Below are positions 6,047 to 11,337 of a DNA stretch of 11,337 nucleotides, piece after piece (positions within the stretch are counted from its first letter, which is position 1; each line of letters begins with the position of its first letter). The notes under the pieces were generated by a model. That model was not told where the DNA came from, did not search any database, and saw only the letters and a list, made by a program, of their open reading frames with translations. The stretch spans positions 1,564 to 12,900 of the forward strand of contig DFQW01000081.1 of the NCBI GenBank assembly GCA_002377985.1, in the 5' to 3' direction. A program made the translations under genes and the position numbers. The DNA comes from Halieaceae bacterium UBA3479. Its GTDB lineage: Bacteria; Pseudomonadota; Gammaproteobacteria; Pseudomonadales; Halieaceae.

Positions 6047-7000
6047 TCAGGTGGTTAAGCCCGCCATCCGTCGAATGGCGGCATAGCGGGTTGTCCAAAT
6101 CTTGCGGCTGAGAGCAGCATTTGGTGCGAACAACTCGGAGGCGTGGTAAGCCCCCGGCCACAAGTGGAACTCCACGGAGACGCCGGCCGCAGACAGTCGC
6201 TGTGCGATTTCGATGTCTTCGTCGCGGAAGAGATCCAGATCGCCCACGTCGATATAGGTGGGGGGAAGGTTGGTAAGATTTTCCGCGCGGGCGGGTGCTG
6301 CATAACTATCAGCTTCGGCTCCTCCCAGGTACCAGTTCCACGCCTCAATCGAACCGGCGCGATCCCAAATGCCAATATCGATTACCTCGTGAGAGGAGGG
6401 TGTGGCGTGTCGATCATCGATCATTGGATAAATGGGTAACAGGTACGCCAGCTTGGGACCCCCACGATCTCGCAGCATCAATGCCGTCGCCAGTGCCAGA
6501 CCGCCACCGGCCGAGGCCCCCATGAGACCAATGTTGTTGGCATCCATGCCCAAATCAACAGCGTTTTCGAATACCCAGCAGACGCCGGCATAGCAATCTT
6601 CTGGCGCCGCGGGGTACGGGTGCTCAGGTGCCTTGCGGTAGTCGATGGAGGCGATGGGGATATTGAGCTCGGTGGCTGCCTCTCGCATGTTCTCGTCCTG
6701 ACTCTCGAGATCTCCCATGATCATGCCGCCGCCATGAATGTAAATCAGTCCAGGAGAGTCGGCAGGAGCGGTCTCGGGGCGATAGAGTCTTAGCGTTAGC
6801 TCATTTTCTGGTCCCGGGTACTGGTATTCCGTAACTTGAAGTTGGGGGAAGTTACCTTTGGGGATCGCTGCGCGCGATGCTGACATCGCAGCGCGGCGGG
6901 TGACGATATCGGGTATGCCGTTGAGTCCCCCGGGTAGTGCTTCCCACAATGCTTCCAATGGGGGTCGGCTCTCTGCGTCAATGCGATCCCAAAGTGACAT
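6047..7000 (-). CDS. Alpha/beta-hydrolase, hormone-sensitive lipase (family IV) esterase
   Basis: 317 residues, normal for bacterial HSL-type esterases, which hydrolyse short-chain esters and sometimes lactones in the cytoplasm. The oxyanion-hole motif HGGG is at 89-92. The nucleophile elbow is GASAGG at 161-166 with Ser163; most family IV members have GDSAGG, so Ala162 replaces the usual Asp. The acid is likely Asp256 in DLFRDE, and the base His286 in GAYHASE. The YRKAPEHPYPAAPED block (121-135) is a family hallmark. No signal peptide is seen. ATG 7000 is chosen because AGGAG lies 7 bases upstream and the N-terminal cap helix starts there; a longer frame to 7093 would begin in the T-run of the nrdB terminator. 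Natural substrate unknown; the neighbours suggest a catabolic role. Confidence 0.92.
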   Translation of the reverse strand: MSLWDRIDAESRPPLEALWEALPGGLNGIPDIVTRRAAMSASRAAIPKGNFPQLQVTEYQYPGPENELTLRLYRPETAPADSPGLIYIHGGGMIMGDLESQDENMREAATELNIPIASIDYRKAPEHPYPAAPEDCYAGVCWVFENAVDLGMDANNIGLMGASAGGGLALATALMLRDRGGPKLAYLLPIYPMIDDRHATPSSHEVIDIGIWDRAGSIEAWNWYLGGAEADSYAAPARAENLTNLPPTYIDVGDLDLFRDEDIEIAQRLSAAGVSVEFHLWPGAYHASELFAPNAALSRKIWTTRYAAIRRMAGLTT

Positions 7001-7007
7001 GGTCTTT

Positions 7008-7015
7008 CTCCTTTT
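7008..7015 (-). promoter_or_regulatory. Ribosome binding site of the HSL-type hydrolase
   Basis: AAAAGGAG on the minus strand, ending 7 bases before ATG 7000. It decides the start 31 codons inside the longest open frame. Confidence 0.75.
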
Positions 7016-7092
7016 CTGTGAGAGGCGAGTGTAGCGCTCCCGCGCAGGAAGAACGAATACTCGGGAGACATAAAAAAGCCGCGAGTCAGACA

Positions 7093-7120
7093 CAAAAAAA
7101 GGGCGCCGAAGCGCCCTTGG
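7093..7120 (-). terminator. Rho-independent terminator of the nrdAB operon
   Basis: On the minus strand AAGGGCGC-TTCG-GCGCCCTT is a perfect 8-base stem closed by a stable TTCG tetraloop (7099-7118), running into seven T residues. It starts about 15 bases after the nrdB stop. The plus-strand reading has no T-run, so it acts in one direction only. Confidence 0.95.
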
Positions 7121-7134
7121 ATTTGGATAAGCGA

Positions 7135-8376
7135 TTAGTCCCAGTTAAGGGCGCCACCGGTTTGGTATTCGATGACGCGCGTCTCGAAGAAATTCTTCTC
7201 CTTGCGCAGATCCATGATCTCTGACATCCAGGGGAAGGGGTTCTGCGCGCCAGGGAACTGCTCTGCCAGACCCAATTGGGTCAGCCGGCGGTTGGCGATA
7301 AAGTGCAGGTACTCCTCCATCATGGCGGCGTTCATGCCGAGCACGCCCCGGGGCATCGTATCGCGCGCGTATTCGATCTCGATGGCAGTGCCCTCAAGGA
7401 TCATTTGCGTTACCTCTTCCTTAAATTCCGGCGTCCACAGTCTGGGGTTTTCGAGCTTGATCTGGTTAATCACATCGATACCAAAATTCAGATGCATCGA
7501 CTCATCACGCAGAATGTACTGGAACTGCTCTGCGACCCCGGTCATTTTGTTGCGTCGGCCCATCGAGAGAATCTGGGTAAATCCGCAGTAGAAGAAAATG
7601 CCTTCGGTAACGGCGTAAAACCCGATCAGGTTGCGCAGTAACTGCTGGTCGGCTTCCAGCGTGCCGGTATTAAAGTTTGGGTCTGAGAGGATGTGAGTAT
7701 GGCTGATGGACCACGCCGCTTTCTTGGCGACGGAGGGGACCTCACGGTACATATTGAATACTTCGCCCTCATCCATCCCCAGTGACTCAATACAGTACTG
7801 GTAGGCGTGCGTATGGATGGCTTCTTCGAATGCCTGACGCAGCAGGTACTGGCGACACTCTGGATTGGTCACCAAGCGGTATATACCCAACACGAGGTTG
7901 TTGGCTACCAGCGAATCGGCGGTCGAAAAATAGCCCAGCGAACGCATCACTATGCGGCGCTCGTCTTCACTCAGGCCTTCCTTGCTCCTCCAGGTGGCAA
8001 CATCCGCGGTCATGTTAATTTCCTGGGGCATCCAGTGATTGGCACAGCCATCAAGGTATTTCTGCCAGGCCCAGTCATACTTGAAAGGCACCAACTGGTT
8101 GAGGTCGGCGCGACAATTGATCATCGCTTTTTCGTCTACCGATACGCGTGAGGCCCCCATTTCCAACTCCTCGACGCCTGCCGAGGTGTCCATGTTAGCG
8201 ACCGCTGCCTCCGCTGCCTGCATGGCTTCGGGTATGGGTTCAGCCGACATCGTTTCTTCGGCGGGTTCCTCAGGCTCAGCCATGACACGTTGCGCTGCAG
8301 CGGCGGCGGCAACCACCGCTGGCTGCGGCGCTGCCGCCGCCCTTTCGTCCTGGTTGTAATCTTCCCAAGTCAGCAT
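7135..8376 (-). CDS. nrdB: Class Ia ribonucleoside-diphosphate reductase, beta (radical) subunit
   Basis: 413 residues. The small subunit carries the diiron-tyrosyl radical cofactor that starts reduction of ribonucleoside diphosphates on NrdA. All ligands match the E. coli pattern: Asp154, Glu185 and His188 (FEEAIH), Glu258 (VTEG), and Glu292 and His295 (RDESMH). Tyr192, seven residues after Glu185, is in the place of radical Tyr122. The C-terminus (GGALNWD) should be the tail that docks in NrdA. Residues about 11-75 form an Ala/Glu/Pro-rich low-complexity extension after a conserved-looking MLTWEDYNQ start, making the protein longer than E. coli NrdB (376 residues). TAGGAG lies 10 bases before the ATG. 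The gene follows nrdA by 29 bases in one operon and is closed by a strong terminator. No ferredoxin gene of the yfaE type follows. Confidence 0.97.
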   Translation of the reverse strand: MLTWEDYNQDERAAAAPQPAVVAAAAAAQRVMAEPEEPAEETMSAEPIPEAMQAAEAAVANMDTSAGVEELEMGASRVSVDEKAMINCRADLNQLVPFKYDWAWQKYLDGCANHWMPQEINMTADVATWRSKEGLSEDERRIVMRSLGYFSTADSLVANNLVLGIYRLVTNPECRQYLLRQAFEEAIHTHAYQYCIESLGMDEGEVFNMYREVPSVAKKAAWSISHTHILSDPNFNTGTLEADQQLLRNLIGFYAVTEGIFFYCGFTQILSMGRRNKMTGVAEQFQYILRDESMHLNFGIDVINQIKLENPRLWTPEFKEEVTQMILEGTAIEIEYARDTMPRGVLGMNAAMMEEYLHFIANRRLTQLGLAEQFPGAQNPFPWMSEIMDLRKEKNFFETRVIEYQTGGALNWD

Positions 8377-8405
8377 GTTGTCTTGTCTCCTATTACGGCT
8401 AGGCC

Positions 8406-11291
8406 TTATTGACAGGCTTCACAATCTGGATCGTCCAGCGAGCAGGCTTTTGGCACAGGCGCAGGCTGCGGCGCTTCTGCCGCATTGGATACGGCGTTGA
8501 GGTTGCCCGTGGTTACGGTGGATTTCTCCGTGCCGGTTGCGGCGAGTGACCGCAGGTAGTAGGTCGTTTTCAGACCGCTGTACCAGGCCATTCGGTAGGT
8601 CACGTCAAGTTTTTTACCGCTTGCATTGTTGATATAGAGGTTGAGTGACTGGGCCTGGTCGATCCACTTCTGCCGACGGCTGGCGCTATCGACAAGCCAC
8701 CGCGGCTCTACCTCAAATGCGGTTGCATATTTGGCTTTGAGGTCGGCGGGGATCCGATCTATTTTTTGTACGCTACCATCAAAGTACTTGAGATCATTGA
8801 CCATCACTTTGTCCCACAGGTCACGGCTTTTGAGGTCATTGACCAGATAGGGATTTACAACTGTGAACTCACCAGACAGGTTCGACTTCACGTACAGATT
8901 TTGATAGGTGGGTTCAATGGACTGCGATACGCCGGTGATATTGGCAATGGTGGCGGTGGGCGCAATCGCCATGACGTTTGAGTTGCGCATACCCGCCGCT
9001 GCAACCTTGGCCTTGAGCGCCTCCCAGTCGAGCGTCTTGTCCCGGTTAACGTCGATGTACTTTTCACCGCGTTGCTCGATCAGGATATCCAGTGAGTCGA
9101 GCGGGAAGATGCCTCTGCTCCAGAGGGAGCCGTCATAGGAAGAGTAAGTGCCGCGTTCACTCGCCAGCTCGCTAGAGGCTTCAATGGCATAGTAGCTGAT
9201 TGCTTCCATGGATCTGTCGGCAAAGGTGACGGCCTCATCGGATCCGTAGGGCGCATCGATTCGATAGAGCGCATCCTGAAAGCCCATCAGGCCCAGGCCG
9301 ATCGGGCGATGGCGGAAATTGGAGGTTTCCGCTTGCGGCACCGAGTAGTAGTTGATGTCGATGACGTTGTCCAACATACGGATTGCGGTCCGCACGGTGC
9401 TGCGAAGTTTGTCCAGATTCAGCTCACCGTTCTCGATGTGCTGCGGTAGATTGACCGAGCCCAGATTGCAGACTGCGATTTCTTCCGAGTTAGTATTGAG
9501 TGTGATTTCGGTACACAGGTTCGACGAGTGCACGACGCCGCAATGCTGCTGAGGTGAGCGCAGGTTGCAGGGGTCTTTAAAGGTCATCCAGGGGTGGCCT
9601 GTCTCAAAGATCATCCCCAGCATCTTGCGCCACAGGTTTTGTGCCTTCAGGGTTTTGTGCAGTTTGAGTTCGCCGTTACGGGCCATCTGCTCGTAGTGCT
9701 CGTAGCGCTCTTCAAACGCCGTGCCATACAAGTCGTGCAAATCGGGGACGTCATTGGGTGAAAACAGTGTCCACTCGCCATCCTCGAACACGCGCTTCAT
9801 AAACAGGTCGGGAATCCAGTTTGCGGTATTCATATCGTGGGTGCGGCGCCGGTCGTCGCCCGTGTTCTTGCGCAGATCGAGGAATTCCTCGATGTCCATG
9901 TGCCAGGTTTCGAGATAGGCGCACACGGCCCCCTTGCGCTTGCCTCCCTGATTGACGGCTACGGCCGTGTCGTTCACGACTTTCAAAAAGGGAACAATGC
10001 CCTGACTCTTACCGTTGGTGCCTTTGATGTACGCGCCCAACGCTCTTACCGGGGTCCAGTCGTTCCCCAGGCCGCCGGCAAATTTGGATAGCATGGCGTT
10101 GTCCTGAATAGCGCCATAAATGCCGAATAGATCATCCGGTACCGTGGTCAGGTAGCAGGAGCTCAGTTGCGGCCGCAACGTGCCTGAATTGAACAGCGTG
10201 GGCGTAGAGCTCATGTAGTCAAATGAAGAGAGCAGCCGGTAAAACTCGATAGCCCTGGCATTGCGATCGTCTTCCCGGGTTGCAAGCCCCATGGCTACCC
10301 GCATGAAGAAAATCTGGGGTAGTTCAAAACGGACTTCATCGCTGTGAATAAAGTAGCGGTCATAAAGTGTTTGCAGACCCAGATAGGTGAACTTCAGGTC
10401 GCGCTCCGCCTGTAATGCCTCTCCTAGTAAATCGAGATCAAACTCCGCCAGATTCGGCGCCAGTAGCTCGAGTTCGATACCGCGCGTAATAAATGCCTTG
10501 AGCGCTTGCGGGTAGTAAGCTTCCATCTCTGCCTGTGTGGCACTTTCCGCTACGCCAAGGAAATTCAGGCCCTCTGCGCGCAGATCATCCAACAACAAGC
10601 GCGCCGCGGCGTAACTGTAGTTGGGCTCCTGTTCTATCATGGTGCGCGCTGTGATCACCAAAGAGGTACTGCACTCCCGGGCGGACACGCCGTCGTAGAG
10701 GTTGCGCAAAGCCTCGTCGATAATCGCCGATTCACTGACATCCTTCAGGCCCGCACAGGCCTCTCCCACGATGGTGCCAATGCGTTCAATATCGAGCGGT
10801 TGCCGACTGCCATCGGGCTGGACGATATGAATGCCTTTGGCTGCTGCCTTTGATTCTGGGGAAAGGGCTACGCGGGCATCGCGCTCCTGTCGTCTCGCCT
10901 CTCGATAAATAACGTAGTCACGGGCGGTCTTGTGTTCTCCGGCGCGCATCAGCTCCAGTTCAACCTGATCCTGAATATCCTCGATGTGTAGCGTTCCACC
11001 AGACGGCATGCGGCGCTTGAAGGTGGCAACGACCTGGGCGGTCAGGTTGGCGACGGTTTGGTGTATGCGGCTGCTCGCTGCTGCGGTGCCGCCTTCCACC
11101 GCCAAAAACGCTTTGGTGATGGCTACGGTGATTTTGCTGTCCTCGAACGGCACGACCGTGCCATTGCGCTTGATGACTCGGAGTTGTCCGGGTGCAGTAG
11201 CGGTGAGACGGGTGGGGTTGGGGTTTTCTCTGGTCGCAGCCGGCGTGGATGCGACACTTTGTTGTTCTAGTGATTCACTGCCTGTTTGCAT
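8406..11291 (-). CDS. nrdA: Class Ia ribonucleoside-diphosphate reductase, alpha (catalytic) subunit with two ATP-cones
   Basis: 961 residues, close to the roughly 960 of Pseudomonas aeruginosa NrdA and about 200 longer than E. coli NrdA. It reduces ribonucleoside diphosphates to deoxy forms. Two N-terminal ATP-cone domains are seen: the first at about 37-130 with the canonical VIKRNG start, the second at about 153-245 with a diverged VQPDGS start. Catalytic residues: Cys379 (LSSCYL) and Cys608 (VCNLGS) as the redox pair, and Asn591, Cys593 and Glu595 in NLCTE for radical chemistry. Tyr911-Tyr912 serve in radical transfer. A flexible tail (about 915-948) leads to [12 protein letters not shown], whose CxxC (957/960) should pass electrons from thioredoxin or glutaredoxin. 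Only 46 bases upstream are in the window, so the promoter and any NrdR boxes are not visible. A weak GAGG lies 11 bases before the ATG. Confidence 0.97.
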   Translation of the reverse strand: MQTGSESLEQQSVASTPAATRENPNPTRLTATAPGQLRVIKRNGTVVPFEDSKITVAITKAFLAVEGGTAAASSRIHQTVANLTAQVVATFKRRMPSGGTLHIEDIQDQVELELMRAGEHKTARDYVIYREARRQERDARVALSPESKAAAKGIHIVQPDGSRQPLDIERIGTIVGEACAGLKDVSESAIIDEALRNLYDGVSARECSTSLVITARTMIEQEPNYSYAAARLLLDDLRAEGLNFLGVAESATQAEMEAYYPQALKAFITRGIELELLAPNLAEFDLDLLGEALQAERDLKFTYLGLQTLYDRYFIHSDEVRFELPQIFFMRVAMGLATREDDRNARAIEFYRLLSSFDYMSSTPTLFNSGTLRPQLSSCYLTTVPDDLFGIYGAIQDNAMLSKFAGGLGNDWTPVRALGAYIKGTNGKSQGIVPFLKVVNDTAVAVNQGGKRKGAVCAYLETWHMDIEEFLDLRKNTGDDRRRTHDMNTANWIPDLFMKRVFEDGEWTLFSPNDVPDLHDLYGTAFEERYEHYEQMARNGELKLHKTLKAQNLWRKMLGMIFETGHPWMTFKDPCNLRSPQQHCGVVHSSNLCTEITLNTNSEEIAVCNLGSVNLPQHIENGELNLDKLRSTVRTAIRMLDNVIDINYYSVPQAETSNFRHRPIGLGLMGFQDALYRIDAPYGSDEAVTFADRSMEAISYYAIEASSELASERGTYSSYDGSLWSRGIFPLDSLDILIEQRGEKYIDVNRDKTLDWEALKAKVAAAGMRNSNVMAIAPTATIANITGVSQSIEPTYQNLYVKSNLSGEFTVVNPYLVNDLKSRDLWDKVMVNDLKYFDGSVQKIDRIPADLKAKYATAFEVEPRWLVDSASRRQKWIDQAQSLNLYINNASGKKLDVTYRMAWYSGLKTTYYLRSLAATGTEKSTVTTGNLNAVSNAAEAPQPAPVPKACSLDDPDCEACQ

Positions 11292-11337
11292 AAGTCGGGC
11301 TGCCTCTGAAACGCCTTTGTGTCGTGTAATAACGCGC

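Noticed and set aside
7059..7086. ACTCG/CGAGT inverted repeat between the hydrolase and nrdB
   Set aside because: Five-base arms 18 bases apart are expected by chance.
7001..7093. Longer N-terminus of the HSL hydrolase starting at 7093
   Set aside because: It begins at the T-run of the nrdB terminator and lacks a ribosome binding site; AGGAG precedes ATG 7000.
11292..11337. NrdR box upstream of nrdA
   Set aside because: Only 46 bases are visible. An ACACGACACAAA stretch faintly recalls half a box, but no pair of boxes can be shown.

Overview
The window looks like chromosomal DNA of a Gram-negative, probably marine, gammaproteobacterium. The support is a 763-residue TonB-dependent outer-membrane receptor ending in Phe, a periplasmic c-type cytochrome, and a class Ia ribonucleotide reductase with the two-ATP-cone NrdA layout known from Pseudomonas aeruginosa. 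The accessory genes (KstD-like flavoprotein, CurA-type oxidoreductase, family IV esterase, GFA protein) recall oligotrophic marine groups such as OM60/NOR5 (Halieaceae) or Spongiibacteraceae, but this placement is inferred from gene style and was not tested by a search.

Layout, left to right. Bases 2-1857 (+) hold the 3' part of an FAD-dependent dehydrogenase related to 3-ketosteroid delta-1-dehydrogenase and fumarate reductase flavoproteins. It overlaps by one base a small exported monoheme cytochrome c. Everything else is on the minus strand. 2916-1915 is a CurA/YncB-type NADPH-dependent 2-alkenal/quinone-type reductase with an operator-like repeat cluster upstream. 5307-3016 is a TonB-dependent receptor with a clear Rho-independent terminator. 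5885-5478 is a GFA-family zinc protein. 7000-6047 is an HSL (family IV) alpha/beta-hydrolase. 11291-7135 is the nrdA-nrdB operon, ended by a strong terminator.

How the parts may work together. nrdAB is a self-contained housekeeping operon that makes deoxyribonucleotides. The 1-7000 segment reads as an accessory set: outer-membrane uptake (TonB receptor), ester or lactone hydrolysis (HSL hydrolase), reduction of an activated double bond (CurA-type), dehydrogenation by a flavoprotein with a partner cytochrome, and a GFA protein that may handle a small thiol adduct. That fits uptake and breakdown of a hydrophobic terpenoid-, steroid- or lactone-like compound. This is a hypothesis from gene neighbourhood; no substrate can be read from the sequence, and the minus-strand accessory genes are separated by about 100-170 bases and appear to be transcribed separately.

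No tRNA, rRNA, CRISPR array, insertion sequence or attachment site was seen, and no gene-free stretch exceeds 300 bases. I found no clearly new system. The most worthwhile leads are the translationally coupled flavoprotein/cytochrome pair and the repeat cluster upstream of the CurA-type gene.
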